Of a stretch of DNA of 64,000 bases, positions 1 through 12,854 are shown piece after piece (position 1 is the first letter of the stretch; every line of letters begins with the position of its first letter). Source of the stretch: Rhizopus sp. PT2906. Taxonomy: Eukaryota > Mucoromycota > Mucoromycetes > Mucorales > Rhizopodaceae. The stretch is from assembly GCA_025529335.1 (NCBI GenBank), contig JAMYHX010000143.1:21554-85553 (forward strand), given 5' to 3'. A model generated the notes under the pieces. The model had not been told where the DNA came from. It saw nothing but the letters and a program-made list of their open reading frames with translations, and did not search any database. The translations under genes and the position numbers were made by a program.

Positions 1-35
1 TTTTTGCCCTTTATCCTTCCTCTGTAAATATTTAT

Positions 36-3000
36 ATGACAGAACAAGAGAGCACGGGCGAACTTGGCTGGCCGGAATTCATCAAGACGAGGGTGATGAC
101 AAACATAACAAGCCCGAGTGTCTCTGAAAGACTAGATTTTTTAAACCATTCCTTGCTGATTCGTCTTCGCCGAAAAGGTTATTTCCAAGTGTGAGAGAGA
201 CTGTTTTCTTGTGCGTGTGTGTTAACAACTTTATAGATCTACCCGTTGAAGCACTTGCTCCACTTTTACACTTGATATTCTTGACTATATCTCGCTACCA
301 AGATCGTGAATCGCGTAAAGCTATTGTTGAAGCCCTTAAGGAGTTAAACAACTGGAACCCAGAAGTATTTCAAAAGACAATTATCCCAGTTATTGTCAGA
401 GAAGCTGAGAAATGTGGAAAACGCAAACCTACAGGGTATAATGGCACTATGATTAATTGATTATCTCTAATGTTTTATAGTGAGTGCGTTTCACCTGCTG
501 CAGATCGATTCGTTCTCTTGACATGGATTGATGTACTTTTTACTTGTGTATTGAAGCATGTAGCAATTGAAGGAGCAAAGAACAACCCTTTGTTTAGTTC
601 AGTTGTGAATGCTCAGGCCATCTTGATCGATTCGCTCGTAAGCGATAATAAAAAGTCAATCAGCAAAAGTGCAGTAGCCGATGTCAGACGCACCATTCGT
701 CTTAACGCAGAAGCTATCCCTACCATCATCGACGTTGCTCTTGCCAACGCACAGACATGCACACCTTCTTTCAAGAATGCAGTCTTGATCGGCATTATTA
801 TCGACTCCAGTCTTCGCTTAAAGACGAGATCTGATGGAAAGCAGATGATAGAAAACGCAGAAAGCAAGTTGACCGATTATTACTTGAAGAACGTCATCTC
901 ATCTCGTGCCATGGTTCATCCTGCAGCCTTGGATGCTTTTAATGATTATGTTGGAGTTATTATAACAAAAGATAAATTTGATAGCCAATTATTACCTGTT
1001 CTTGACAAGATAATGCTTAGATCTCCAGAAGTTGTCTTGCAAGGTAAGCGCCGCTCGGGTATTATGGCCTTATAGATGTTCTTACCGTTTTACATGTATA
1101 GCCTTGGCTCATGTCACACCTGCATTATCGTTTGATCCTTCACCCATCTTTGCGAACAAATGGCTCGATCCTCTTTTGAATCACCTACGCTCAACATCAG
1201 CTGCAACTGTAAGCGGTGCCAAGGCATTCTGGGAAGCACTATGTCTTGTATGTCATGAAACGGAATCTATGGTCAAAGTAGGTGAAAGCGTAAGCAAGAC
1301 CTTGACAAGTGGAAAAGTTGGATCCTGGGAACACCGTGTTATTATGTACAACGCTCTTTCATCACTCACTCAGGTTGCCGATCCTGCCGTAAGTCAGAAA
1401 GTGTTGGAGGGCTATTTTGCCATGACAGCTAAAGAGACTCATGAACAAGCTATGGCTACAGCTGTAGACGGTATTGGTCGACACTTGACAGTATTGATAT
1501 ACAATGACGAGTACTGTAGCAGCAACAAAGAATTTGTGGACAAGGCTGTCAAGGTATCAACTGATGGTTTAGGTAGTAGTAAGCCTTTAGCAAGAAAGGG
1601 CTGGGCACGTGCAGTGGGTGCAACTGTTTGGGATCATGAGAAGCCTAGTGCGACCTTGAGCGCAAAGACAGTAGATTATCTTCAAGCCTTGTTCAAGACA
1701 TTCAACAAGATCGTCGATAAGCCATTGTTATGGAAGGATGGACCATTAGAAGCCTATGTGATGATTGCCATCATTTCTGGTCGTATCATGCATTGGTCGA
1801 GCATCCCTGGCCCTGTATCTGATTTATTAAAATCACAAAAATATCCACAGCAACTACTGCAAACGTCACCTAAGCCTAGTTACTTGTTATGGGACCGTAT
1901 CTATACAAAGGCCACTCCTGCTGATGAAGGCATTTGGTTAATTCGTGCCTTGAGTAATGTTTGCTTGAACGAAAGTAAGGAGTCTTTGGAAAAAACGGGT
2001 GCAGGTTACTTGATTGCTCAAGCTATTATCTGGTTGATGACGAGCCATCCAGAACACACTGTACGTAGAGCCACTCGTGATGAAACAGCAAGATTGGCAG
2101 CAGCAGATGCCGCTAAGCTCGGCTTCTTTATGCGACAAGCTCTGAAGCAATGGGTATTGGATGTTGAGCATCAAACAAAGGATTCAGTGGCTGCACAGGC
2201 TACCAATTCTGAAAACTATAGAAAGGATATCGCACCCTACCGACTTGCCACTGTTCTGAATGCAATCACTTCCTTCAACAATGATCTCGATAGCTCCATC
2301 AAGAACTCTGAGTTGATTCAGCTTTTAATTTTGGCTCACCATAAATACATTGCTTCTCCTACAAACAAGTACAACTGGATCACTCTCGTCCAGCGCGCTA
2401 ATGTAGATCCTGGTAAGCTGATCAGTGAACAATCTAGTCATATCGTAGAACTGTTGAAGAACGCTCTGACAAACAGAAACGAGGTAAGACTCGATATTAA
2501 CTTTCATGAATCCCTTTTCTAATTATTCTTCTTCTAGTCTGAATTATTTTACGAAGCAGCACTTGCTGCCATATCCACTGTTGTATTCGTTTTACCAGAC
2601 ACTATTCCTGATTTCATTGACATAGCCGAGAACAACCTTGAGCCCGAATTGATGAAAGACATTCATGAATTAGAGCGCAACATTTGGAAGTGTCCACCTG
2701 ATATCACTTTTGTTGATGTTCTCAAGAAAGACAAAAAGACAGAAAGTAGAAATACAAACAGAAAGAATAAGACAGACGAAGAGTGGGAAGAAGAGCTCCG
2801 TGCCGAGCTTGCCAAGAAGAAGGGATTGACCCAAAAGCTGACAAAGGAAGAACAGGCTGCTGTTAATGCTCAGTTGAAGAAAGAAGCAGAAATCCGTGAA
2901 AGAGTTCAACAGAGCTACGAAAAGATCTCGCTCGGTTTGGGCGTGGTTTGTTCAATCATTGCTGGCAACAGCAGTGGAGCTGAGGAATATTTGATTGACA

Positions 3001-6000
3001 TTGAGCGTATGTTGCTTGAGGCCGGCAAGGGCCGCGTCGGCCTTCTTGTGGATGACATGCTCGTGAATACTTACCTTCGACTGGGTGACTGCATTGATGA
3101 GGACATTCAGAATATCCGTGATGCCATCGGTTTAGCCATTCTTCGTGCCAATCGTATCGAACCTATCCCTGAGCGCTGGCTGGAAGAACCTCTTGAATCC
3201 CTTTCTGGTCGTGTGCTTTATCGCTTACGTTTCATTAGTGAATCGCGTCCCTTGGCGCCTGCCTCCTTTGGCTTCTGTTTCCCTGTTCTCTTCCAGGTTA
3301 TTGAGCAAGGCAGCATTGGATACGAAAAGAATAGCGAGCATGCTCTTGAACAAATCATTATGGCTGTCGACATCATCGGATTCCACTGTATACAAGGTGA
3401 CTCCCTCTTGATGCCACGCAAGGAAATGATCACAACCTTGCTCCGTGCTATCAAAGAGTATCCTTCTTGTAGTAAAACTGCCAAAACCTCGCTGGTTACT
3501 CTAACTGAAGCCATGGCCGATTCTGCCACTATGGAAGAAATCAATACGGTTCTTCAAGGTCTTTTATCCCCTGAAGTCCTTGTCCGAACTGCTGCTCTCC
3601 AATCGCTGGAGAATCTTGATCTTACAGACATTGACTATTCTCCAGAACTCTGGGTTGCCTGTCACGATGAGAATGAATCCAATGCTCAACTGGCAAAGGG
3701 ACAATGGGAAGAAAATGCAATGGATGTTGATGAGAATTACTTGGATCAGTTATTAGCCTACATTGTGTCTGACAACGACTATGTTCGCCAGGCTGCTAGT
3801 CGGGCCATGGCCGAAGCTGTAGAAATTTATCCAGATACGGTAGGCGCAACGCTTCAAGCCATCTACGATCGATACAAGATCCTTGCTGCTCCCCTTACAC
3901 CGGAATATGATGAGTACGGTATGGTCATTCCCGAAACCTTGGATCGTCCAGACCCTTGGAAGGCTCGTGTTGGCCTTGCACTTACCCTGAAAGCAATGGC
4001 ACCTTTCATGCAATCTCAAAACGCACCCAACTTTTGCAAATTCTTGATCGTTGGTCAAGCATTGGGTGACCGTCATGAACTAGTTCGTAGTCGTATGCTT
4101 GAAGCCGGTATGGCCGTTATTAACGCTTATGGTAAAGAAAGCGTTGCTGAATTCTTGACCACCTTTGAAAGCTACTTGAATTCCAAGACAGACAATAGCG
4201 ACGTTGAAGATCATATCCGCCAAGCCGTCGTCATCCTTTATGGTGGTGCTGCAAGCCATTTATCCCCTGAAGACGAAAAGGTGAACACGGCCGTTGAAAA
4301 GTTGATTGATACCCTTGACACACCATCTGAAACTGTACAAAGTGCGGTCGCTGACTGTCTTCCACCTCTTATCAAGATGTGCAAGGATGAAGTACCTCGT
4401 CTGATCAAGTCTCTTTTGAACAAACTTTTCAAGGGAGAAAAGTATGCCCAACGTCGTGGCGCTGCATATGGTCTTGCTGGTGTTGTCAAAGGTCGTGGTA
4501 TTACTGCCCTTAAGGAATGTAATGTGATGAATGCGTTGAAAGATGCAGCTGAAAGCAAGCGCTCATATGAACAACGACAAGGCGCCATGTTTGCTTTTGA
4601 AACATTGTCTGCTACCTTGGGTCGTCTATTTGAGCCTTACATCATTCAAATCATTCCACTTTTACTCGCTTGCTCAAGTGATGCCAACGCTGACGTCCGA
4701 GAGGCTACATCGGATGCTGCACGTGTGATCATGAGTAAGATCAGCGGACACTGTGTAAAGCTTATCTTGCCCTCTATCTTGGAAGGTCTAGACGATCGAC
4801 AATGGCGTACTAAGAAAGCCTCTGTAGAACTTTTGGGTTCTATGGCCTACTGTGCACCTAAGCAGTTATCTGTTTCTCTTCCCAACATCATTCCACGCAT
4901 TTCTGAAGTCTTGGCCGATACCCATGCCCAAGTGAGAGCCTCTGCTAATCGATCACTTCAATTGTTTGGTGAAGTTATTAGCAACCCAGAAATTCAAGCA
5001 CTTGTTCCTGTCTTGTTGAAGGCCTTGTCTGATCCTAACAATCAAACAGGACCTGCTCTCACTTCACTCTTGCAAACCTCATTTGTGCACTACATCGATC
5101 CACCATCACTTGCTTTGCTTATGCCTATTCTTGAACGTGGTCTTCGTGAACGTACTACAGAAGTCAAGACAAAGTCTGCGCAAATTGTTGGCAACATGGC
5201 TTCGTTGACAGATCAAAAGGACCTTGTACCTTATCTTCCCGTGATCTTGCCTGGTCTTCACCAAGTGCTTGTGGATCCTGTTCCAGCTGCACGAGGCACT
5301 GCAGCCAAGGCATTAGGTGCCCTTGTTGAAAAACTTGGAGAAGAGAACTTCCCTGGCCTGGTCCTTGACTTGCTTGATACACTCAAGAGTGAATCTGGAG
5401 GCGTTGACAGACAAGGTGCTGCTCAAGGTTTGTCTGAGGTCCTTGCAGGACTTGGTCTCGAGCGACTCGATGGTCTTTTACCCGAGATTATTTCCAATGC
5501 CGAGTCACCACGATCCTATGTTCGTGAAGGTTTCGTTTCCTTGCTTATCTACTTGCCTGCCACATTCGGTTCACGATTCCAGCCTTACCTTGGTCGCATC
5601 ATTCCTCCTATCCTCTCTGGTCTTGCTGATGAGAGTGAGTATGTACGTGAGGCATCGCTCCGTGCTGGTCGTATGATTGTGACCAACTATGCTACAAAGG
5701 CTGTTGATTTGCTGCTTCCTGAATTAGAAAAGGGCTTATTCGACACGAAATGGCGTATTCGACAAAGTTCAGTGCAACTCGTCGGAGAACTCCTCTTCCG
5801 TATCACGGGCATTCATACCAAGAATAACGATATGGCGCTTGGTAACGTTGTTGAGCTTAATGAAGATGATGTGGACGCAAACTATGATGAAGATTATGGA
5901 GCAACCGAGAATAAGAAGAAGCAGTTGGTTGAAGTACTTGGTAAAGAAAGAAGAGACCGTATCCTGGCCGCACTGTACATTGTCCGTCAAGACTCCTCTG

Positions 6001-7615
6001 GTATGGTCAGACAGGCATCACTTATGGTCTGGAAATCACTTGTGTCCAACACACCACGTACACTGAAGGATATTATGGTCGTCATGCTTCACATGATCAT
6101 CAAGCTCTTATCTAGTGAAAATTACGAACAACGTGCGGTGGCTGGTCGTACTTTGAGTGAATTGGTACAGAAATTGGGAGAGAGCATTCTGCCCGAAATT
6201 CTTCCTGTATTGGAAGAAGGTATACGCTCGGACGACGAAGCCACGCGCTTGGGTGTCACTGTTGCATACAGTGAAGTAATGACATCTGCTGATAAGGTGC
6301 AAGTAAACGATTTTGCTGAGCAAATTGTACCTGTTATCAAACATGCATTATGTGACCCATCAGACGAAGTGCGTGAAGCAGCTGCTCAAGGTAACCATAA
6401 AAAGACAAATAGACATATGTCATGTAACCTTTTTCTATTTTTGTAGCATTTGATACACTTAATCAATGCATTGGCGCAAAGGCCATTGATGATATTCTTC
6501 CATCACTGCTGAATAAGCTGCAGTCATCAGACGAGTCCTCTGGCTATGCATTATCAGCTCTTAAAGAAATCATGTCTGTACGCTCTCATGCCGTCTTCCC
6601 TGTGCTCATTCCTACATTGATCACTGTTCCTATTACAGCCTTTAATGCCCGTGCTTTGGCTTCACTCGTCACTGTTGCAGGACCAGCGCTGAATAAGCGA
6701 CTGACGGCCATCTTGGATGCCCTTATGGAATCACGTATGGTGACTGATGATGAAGAGACAAAGGAAGCTTTGAAGGCAACCACGGAAGCCTTGTTACTTT
6801 CCATTGATGAAGAAGACGGTTTGTATACATTGACCGTCGCACTTATGGAATATTGCCGTAATGATAATCCTAATAAGAGAGCTATTGCATGTGATATTAC
6901 TGGAGAGTTCTTTAACGTCACTGAGCTCGACTGTTCAGCCTACGTGCCTGATTGGATTCACTTACTCCTGCTCCTTCTTGACGATCCAATCGAGAAGGTC
7001 ATTGAGTCCGCATGGCACGCACTCACGGCCGTGACCAAGTCCGTACCAAAGGAAGAGTATGAAGAACTGGTAATTCCTACAAGACGAGCACTTGTCAACA
7101 TTGGTGTTCCTGGTTGTGACTTGCGTGGATTCTGTCTACCCAAGGGTATCAGCTGTATTTTGCCTATTTTCTTGCAAGGCTTGATGTATGGATCCACCGA
7201 AGTGAGGGAACAATCAGCCCTTGCGATTGGTGACTTAATTGATCGTACATCAGTGGTCGCACTCAAGCCTTTTGTCACACAAATCACGGGTCCTCTTATC
7301 CGTATTTTAGGTGATCGTTACCCTGCGGAAGTGAAAGCAGCGATATTACAGACATTGAGGTAACATTGAAAAAGAACAAAGAAAAAAAAAGAACATGGAA
7401 CTAATCTTTACAATAGACTCATGTTGAATAAGGTACCTATGCATCTGAAACTGTTCTTGCCTCAACTTCAGCGTACCTTTGTCAAATCATACTCTGACTC
7501 AGATAATGAACAAGTTCGTCAACTTGCAGCTTCTGCTTTAAGAGTACTTTCCACACTTCAGCCCAAGATAGATCCAACTGTAGCAGAGATTCTCGAAAAG
7601 GAACCTAATGCATAA
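36..7615 (+). CDS. GCN1: GCN1, HEAT-repeat activator of the eIF2alpha kinase GCN2
   Basis: Seven exons: 36-177, 237-435, 481-1043, 1102-2483, 2538-6390, 6447-7359, 7417-7615. All introns are 45-59 nt GT...AG and every junction keeps frame, giving about 2416 residues. That is somewhat shorter than the ~2670 of yeast Gcn1. The ATG at 36 follows a pyrimidine-rich stretch and opens a sequence resembling the Gcn1 N-terminus, so the start is probably real although it lies at the window edge. The protein is HEAT repeats throughout. Residues about 1370-1680 match the eEF3-like region (the KYAQRRGAAYGLAGVVKGRGI block). The stretch encoded around 5400-5700 (VDRQGAAQGLSEVLAGLG, then SPRSYVREGF) matches the segment that binds the RWD domain of GCN2. 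In the family, Gcn1 rides on stalled or collided ribosomes in the cytosol and passes the uncharged-tRNA signal to Gcn2. Identification is firm; the exact N-terminus is less so. Confidence 0.95.
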
Positions 7616-8024
7616 ATAAACTCATATGAAAATTTCCCTTTTTTCCCTAAAAACATTCTTCTTGATGCGTAGGGCCGTGCACGAGATATACACAAATCTG
7701 AATTTGTATATATAAAAAAAAAGATAGATAATTTGAAGTGTCTATTTGTCCTACACAATTGAGATCCGACGGTTCCGAGAAGGAGGGATGTCAACAAAAA
7801 CATCCTTTATTTGTCTTGCCTTATTTACATTTTAGCACATAAATATTCACTTGGCAACCGTTTCAATGGTGATTGGTATCTATAACAACAAAAGGGAAAA
7901 ACGGAATCATGAAGAATTAGATGAACCAATGTAATTGATATGGTTTGACATGTGAAAAATTAAAAAGTATAAATAAACTTTTTTCTATTTTCTTTTTTAT
8001 TCTTCTCATTCTTATTCCAAACCA
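7616..8024. other. Intergenic spacer between GCN1 and the MIT-domain gene
   Basis: This 409-base AT-rich spacer holds the 3' flank of GCN1 and the promoter of the next gene. A pyrimidine-rich run with the motif tataaataaac lies at about 7968-7979, roughly 50 bases upstream of the start. I see no convincing coding sequence on either strand. Confidence 0.6.
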
Positions 8025-9302
8025 TTGATGACATCTTTAGTTACTTCCATTTTAAACAATAAAATGACAAACATACTTGGCTCAAATAAACAGAAATCCA
8101 AAACAAATACAAACCATAGTAGTCGATTAGCCATGTATGCGAATAACAATAGCAATAGTCTGTATCGTCAACCACAAATGAGCTATAGTGCCGAGTACAT
8201 TCCCGCTCCACCACCTTATGATAGTCCTATACCGACACCTAGTACCTCTTGGACGTCGGAAATGAGTGCATTCGCTGAAAAAATCAAAGAAGATGTCACA
8301 AACACATTCAAAAGTAGCAAACATACAGCAGCTGATAGACACTCAATATCTCAGGGCATGAAGTTGATCTCTATTGCTGCGGATGAGTATGATCAAGGAA
8401 ACGAATCTATCGCATTGGACATTTACTTAACTGGTGTAGATAAACTTATTATGGCATTACCAAGTAAATATTAGTAGCTTATTTATCATCCAATCATTTC
8501 CTAATATTCCCCTCTCAATGCGTAATAGATAAATCAGACACCAATACAAAGAGAATATTGCATGAAAAGTTAACAAGGTACGTAGCAGATAAATGCTTTA
8601 ACTTTGGCTAACAGATAATGTAAAGTGTGGAAGAGCGAGTAGGCATCATTCAATTACCAAGAAAGAAGAACCAAGAAAACAGTGATAATAGCAGCAATAG
8701 CGAGAATGACGACAATGGTCAAGGCAGTATGCTCCTATCAAGAATAGTTTCTACTCTAAGTTCGGTTTCATCAAGAGCCTATGCTGCCGCTGTCAACAGC
8801 AATTCTGTGCCAGATAACAGTTCAAGTGACACTACTACTACTACTACTGCAACAGGTACGACTTGTAACAGTGCAACAAGAACAACTTTCACTAGTAATA
8901 CAACCAATACCACTCAGCCCTTGGATGATCCAATTATTCGATTTAAAAAGTTTGGTCAATATCTAACTGAATGGACTGTAACACTGGCTGTGCTTATCAA
9001 ACAGTCGCCTATACCTGGTAAGTTTAGGAGTGATATGCACCTGTAAGAAAACTAAGATTATGTTGATAGACATTTTTACCTTCCTATTTGGTTATATGAT
9101 ACAATTGTGTTTATGGATAGATAAACAATACTGCATAACGGAAAAGGCTCAAGATTTGGGTATTCAATGCTTAAAGATTGGATTAGAAGCCGACCAACAC
9201 TATAGATTACATGAATTCATCACAGAGGGAATCTACATGTTTATCACAGCCGGATTAAAGGCTATTATAGCATTTAAAGAAACCTCCAACTATAAAAACT
9301 AG
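8025..9302 (+). CDS. MIT-domain-containing protein
   Basis: Four exons: 8025-8463, 8529-8577, 8626-9017, 9121-9302. All introns are short GT...AG with frame kept. The N-terminal third is low-complexity and Pro/Ser/Asn-rich. It is followed by a helical segment (SISQGMKLISIAADEYDQGN, then ESIALDIYLTGVDKLIMALP) with the spacing of a MIT (microtubule-interacting and trafficking) helical hairpin. MIT domains usually dock onto ESCRT-III tails, so a role in endosomal sorting or membrane traffic is an inference. A Thr/Asn/Ser-rich linker follows, then a second helical region with Lys/Glu-rich and amphipathic stretches. The acceptor at 8625 was chosen because the nearer AG at 8614 leads straight into a stop. 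The stop codon lies 18 bases from that of the MOB gene on the opposite strand. MIT family confidence is moderate; the orthologue is unknown. Confidence 0.7.
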
Positions 9303-9320
9303 AATGTATTTTTATTATTT

Positions 9321-10149
9321 TTATGATATGACACCGTTCTTGAGCATAATGTCGACTAATTCTTGTAATGGCTGTAATTCTTTCTTGTCTAATAAATCAA
9401 ACTCTCTTGCAAATGATATAAAGTGTGCAAATAATGAATTAAAATGTGGTTCTTCGTTTAAGCTTAGTACTTTATCATAATGTTCATGATAAATATGTGC
9501 AAACAGTCTAAACATCTGTCCAAACATCCTCTTTATGATATTCACAACGTCCTTGGGGAATTCTACACCTGATTTAGTAGGAAAGATGGATTCATCATTA
9601 AATGTATTCTCTATACTTGTCGTCATTGAATCAATATATTGTGGTGCATTCAATCTAGCTTTCTTTGATAATGAATCTGTCCAAGTATATTCTACTCTAT
9701 ATCCAATACAGCATTAGTTCATCTTGCACTTTATATATACATGTATACTTTTTTTACCCTGCTCCTGCTGACATCGTTGGACAACTCTGTGGTGTACAAA
9801 ACGTTGTGATGGATCCATAAAACAAGTTGACATGATTAAAGAACTCAAATGCTGTTATTACCAGATTAGTTCTTGTCTTTTTTTTTATCTTTCTTTGTCG
9901 CTCTTACTGTTAAATGCTAACCACTCATTCATGTCTACATATTTAGGCAACTCCACAATGGTTTTGAAGTTTCCTTGAACAAGCATATGATTCACATAAG
10001 GATGACTCAAATAAAGCGGTTTATCAGATTGCTGTATAATAACCTTGCGCTTGTTTCCTTTATTATTCTTCTTTCCAAAACTGTTTATTATAAGTACCCT
10101 CTCTCTTTTTTGTAGTTGTCCTCATTTACCTAAATCCAAGAAAGTTCAT
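9321..10149 (-). CDS. MOB kinase activator (Mob1/phocein family)
   Basis: On the minus strand the exons are 10149-10130, 10080-9908, 9851-9758 and 9696-9321. They join in frame to a complete protein of 220 residues, the normal size for MOB proteins. The first exon is only 20 nt and encodes MNFLGF plus part of a codon. Signature segments are recognisable: LVQGNFKTIVELPKYVDMNEWLAFN, then EFFNHVNLFYGSITTFC with TPQSCPTMSAG (zinc-ligand Cys residues), FAHIYHEHY (zinc-ligand His residues) and the C-terminal FAREFDLLDKKELQPLQELV. MOB proteins bind and activate NDR/LATS kinases or join STRIPAK-type complexes, acting in mitotic exit, septation and polarity. The sequence alone does not say which MOB subgroup this is. 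It is arranged tail to tail with the MIT-domain gene. Confidence 0.92.
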
Positions 10150-10189
10150 CTTGAGTGGTGATACAGCTCTTTTAATTTGAATTGGGCAA

Positions 10190-10217
10190 TTTTATTTTAT
10201 TTTATTTTATTTTATTT
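10190..10217. repeat. TTTTA microsatellite
   Basis: A short tandem array of about five or six TTTTA pentamers sits just upstream (minus-strand sense) of the MOB start codon, so it may lie in the promoter. Nothing else distinguishes it. Confidence 0.85.
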
Positions 10218-10339
10218 GGAAAGTTCGACCTCATCGATTCTTGTGGTCAAAAAACGTAACGAATACCAAAGCATACTATCTTTGTATATTAAAATGTGTG
10301 CAGCAGGGCACGGATAAAACTGTGTATGCCTGAATAGCG

Positions 10340-11166
10340 TCAAGAGAAGATCATTTTAACTGGAACAATCAAACAAAGTATTTTTATTTTGGCAAAATGT
10401 AAGGGATGACTTTCTTTTTTGGGTAATGTTGCTCGGCTCGTTTGGACAATATCAAACGGGAATTGTTGTCCTGATGATGGTGATCGTGGTTCAGATTCCA
10501 GTTTAATCTTTTCATGCAATTCCTTGACAGAGAGAAGATCGTCCAGATATGTGACAATGGACGTCACATCATCCATTACCAGAGGAATTGTCACAAATGG
10601 TAGTTCAAAGAAAGCCCAAATGCCACATTGTTCGGTTATATAGAAAAAGTGCAACGTACCACCTGCATGAAAAAAGTTTACCTTGCGATTAGTACGTCGT
10701 TCTCTAATAAGCGAAGCTTGGCTTTTTTTTTTTTTTTTTTTATTCACTTACCAATCGCCTGGAAGCGGATTACGCCGTTCAAATTGTGCTTTCGCAAAGT
10801 TTCTTTAGCAAGCCTGGCAAGGCGGTAAAAGTCAATAACCTTCAGACATTTGGTGGTATTCTTGATCTTAATTTCCCCCAATGCTTATTGTATATGAAAA
10901 TCAATACTGATTATATACGTCTATTTGGTAATCTTGGCGCTTCCCTGTGTTTTCCATATCAACCAGATGCGTATTTGAGTTGTAGAAAGCATTTAAAAAA
11001 GAAAAACAATATTAATAAATACAAATAATAAAAGAGCATATCATATTACCAATGAGATGCGAGGCTGTTTCTTGATGAAGAAAACAAGCCCTGGATAAAA
11101 GGGTGGATATATGAAGCGACCCAGTGGCGTTCAGATATCGCTTCAATATCCAGGTCCCACATTACC
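10340..11166 (-). pseudogene. Decayed copy of a repeat-family protein, probably a Mucorales family
   Basis: Minus-strand coding fragments read in order but not in one frame. Fragment 11166-11051 includes HWVASYIHPFIQGLFSSSRN. The next (about 10990-10885) reads MENTGKRQDYQIDVYNQ and then hits a stop. Fragment 10876-10752 reads LGEIKIKNTTKCLKVIDFYR and onward to GVIRFQAIG. After an 89-nt intron carrying a ~20-base homopolymer, 10662-10340 completes it. An in-frame TGA, a run of five G that shifts frame near 10870-10885, and another shift near 10970 indicate a dead gene. The layout (C-terminal block QVIG-like, then a Tyr-rich strand and an IP motif) is what I recall from a multi-copy protein family of Mucorales, thought to be transposon-associated. 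That recollection is unverified and the function is unknown. Confidence 0.6.
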
Positions 11167-11294
11167 GGCAATCTATTAAAAAAGGGAAACACTACATACA
11201 CAGAAAATACACCAGAAGTTAAACTAATCCTACGTGCACTATCTCTAGATACTACCTATGATGCCTTCCAACAAAACTTTTCACCATCTTAGTT

Positions 11295-11540
11295 TGCGTT
11301 TTTTTCAAGAAAGAGATAAAAAAGAAATGTTGCTATTTTTTAATTCTAGTTTTATGTTGTCAGTTCTATCAACAAAGATGCAAGAATACGTGTAATTATG
11401 ATGACATCGTATTTTATATCAGAGTGAACTGAACAGACTTATGTTAGGTAGGGAGACTTTGATAGTGTGAAGACGTATAGTGGTATCACAGGTAACACCC
11501 CAAGGAAGCGCCCCTAACATATAGTGTTGGCCTTGTTTGT
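11295..11540 (+). repeat. Dispersed repeat, copy 1
   Basis: This noncoding block of about 245 bases recurs, inverted and diverged, at 63440-63690. Shared landmarks in the same order are gaaagagataaaaaagaaat, ttttatgttgtcag, then gaatacgtgtaattatgatg followed by acatcgtattttatatca, then agtgaact, aagcgccc and tagtgttggcc. No long ORF is present. Part of a noncoding or short transposable element (MITE, solo end, or structured RNA) is the simplest reading. Confidence 0.8.
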
Positions 11541-12195
11541 TACCTTTTAGTGTGATCCTGTATGTTTCATATTAATTTATCCGGCATAATCCTGAGTTTA
11601 TTCTACGCTTCTACTTCAGCTTGTGCACTCATCTTTTCCGATCCATTGTTTAAAGAGGCATCAGCCCATTACTCGGTAACATTCTAAAGATTTGCGATTA
11701 TATAATGCAATGCAAGTTCAAGGTCGGTTGTTGGAGTCATGTTACAGTATGCGCTTTTTTTGTGTTAAATGTTACAATAAGAGAACAATGACATTGCTAT
11801 GGTAACACGATGGCCTGGGCTCAATTAGTCAATTGTTCCCGCATTGGGATCCATCCAGAAAAAAAAATTTTTTCTGCAAACTAAAGCAGAAAAAAGAAAG
11901 GATGCTATAACCATCTTTACTACTTGTATTTTTAATCAAAGAGTATGAAACCGTGTCTTTGAATAGTTTGCTCATCTTCCTACGATACCATTTTGCTATT
12001 ACAAAAAGAACTATGATCAAAACTCATGTCAACCATTGAAGCGCGGCTGCCCTTGCTGATTGATAGACTATCTCCGCTTACTTTGTCTAAAACGTTTTGT
12101 TGAGTATTTTTTTTTAAAAAAAAAGGGCATATAAGAGCAAGTGTTTGGAATCATTACTTTTTTTTTCTTTCCATATCTACGCTGGTCGTTTAAAT
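11541..12195. other. Intergenic region upstream of the secreted barrel protein
   Basis: AT-rich, with no coding sequence I can support. A TATA-like gggcatataagag motif at about 12124-12136 lies some 65 bases upstream of the next start codon and is probably its core promoter. Confidence 0.5.
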
Positions 12196-12576
12196 ATGCA
12201 TTTCAGTCTTATTGTTATTGCTCTTTTCGTGTTTGTCACTGTAATTCAAGCAGCAAGTCTTGAGGCCCGTGGTGCCAAAAAATCTGGTCACGCTACCTTT
12301 TACAGCGTTAATAAATCAGGAAAGCCATCCTGTGGTGGAGATGCCGATAATGACGATATGGTAGTTGCTCTTTCTAAGCATCGTATGGGCAAAGGACACA
12401 AGAAGCCTTGTGGTGAAAAAATCAAGGTTCATGGCGAACGAGGCTTCGTTACTGTCAAGGTTGTTGATACCTGTCCAGAATGTGACAAAAACGATATTGA
12501 TCTCTCTCCTGCTGCCTTCAAGAAGATTGCACACAAAAAGGATGGCCGTGTGAAGGTCAAGTGGTCTTTTAAATAA
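12196..12576 (+). CDS. Small secreted double-psi beta-barrel (RlpA/expansin-like) protein
   Basis: A single-exon gene of 126 residues. I start it at 12196 because that methionine opens a clean signal peptide (MHFSLIVIALFVFVTVIQA). The in-frame upstream codons from 12145 would only spoil that signal. The mature part, SGHATFYSVNKSGKPSCGG through GRVKVKWSF, has the barwin/RlpA pattern: a GxATFY opening, MVVALSK, a Cys followed by GEKIKVHG, and VKVVDTCPECDKNDIDLSPA, which carries the conserved Asp of the barrel. Such small proteins are secreted to or through the fungal wall and may bind glycans; lytic activity is unproven for this class. The TATA-like element about 65 bases upstream and the absence of introns suggest a compact, highly expressed gene. 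Confidence 0.88.
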   Translation: MHFSLIVIALFVFVTVIQAASLEARGAKKSGHATFYSVNKSGKPSCGGDADNDDMVVALSKHRMGKGHKKPCGEKIKVHGERGFVTVKVVDTCPECDKNDIDLSPAAFKKIAHKKDGRVKVKWSFK

Positions 12577-12854
12577 CAAAGTTGAACTTTGGCAATAAAT
12601 AAAAAACTTTTATATACGCACAATCTTTATCAAATACAAAGCAATACATCGCGATGAATCAAGTTTTAGTTGCACATAAGTCCTAGTTTATTTAGGCTTG
12701 GCTGAACCTGATACGGCGTATATCTGTTATTCCTTTTGTCACTATTCTTTATTTAGTGCAGTGTCGTAGAGATTTTCATGTAGATCAGGTGTTTTTATAA
12801 GCTATTAACTACAGCCAAAACACCACGATTATCTCCCTTTTGTTACAATCAATA

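Noticed and set aside
5164..5676. Antisense and out-of-frame ORFs within GCN1
   Set aside because: Codon pattern and HEAT-repeat continuity support only the sense frame.
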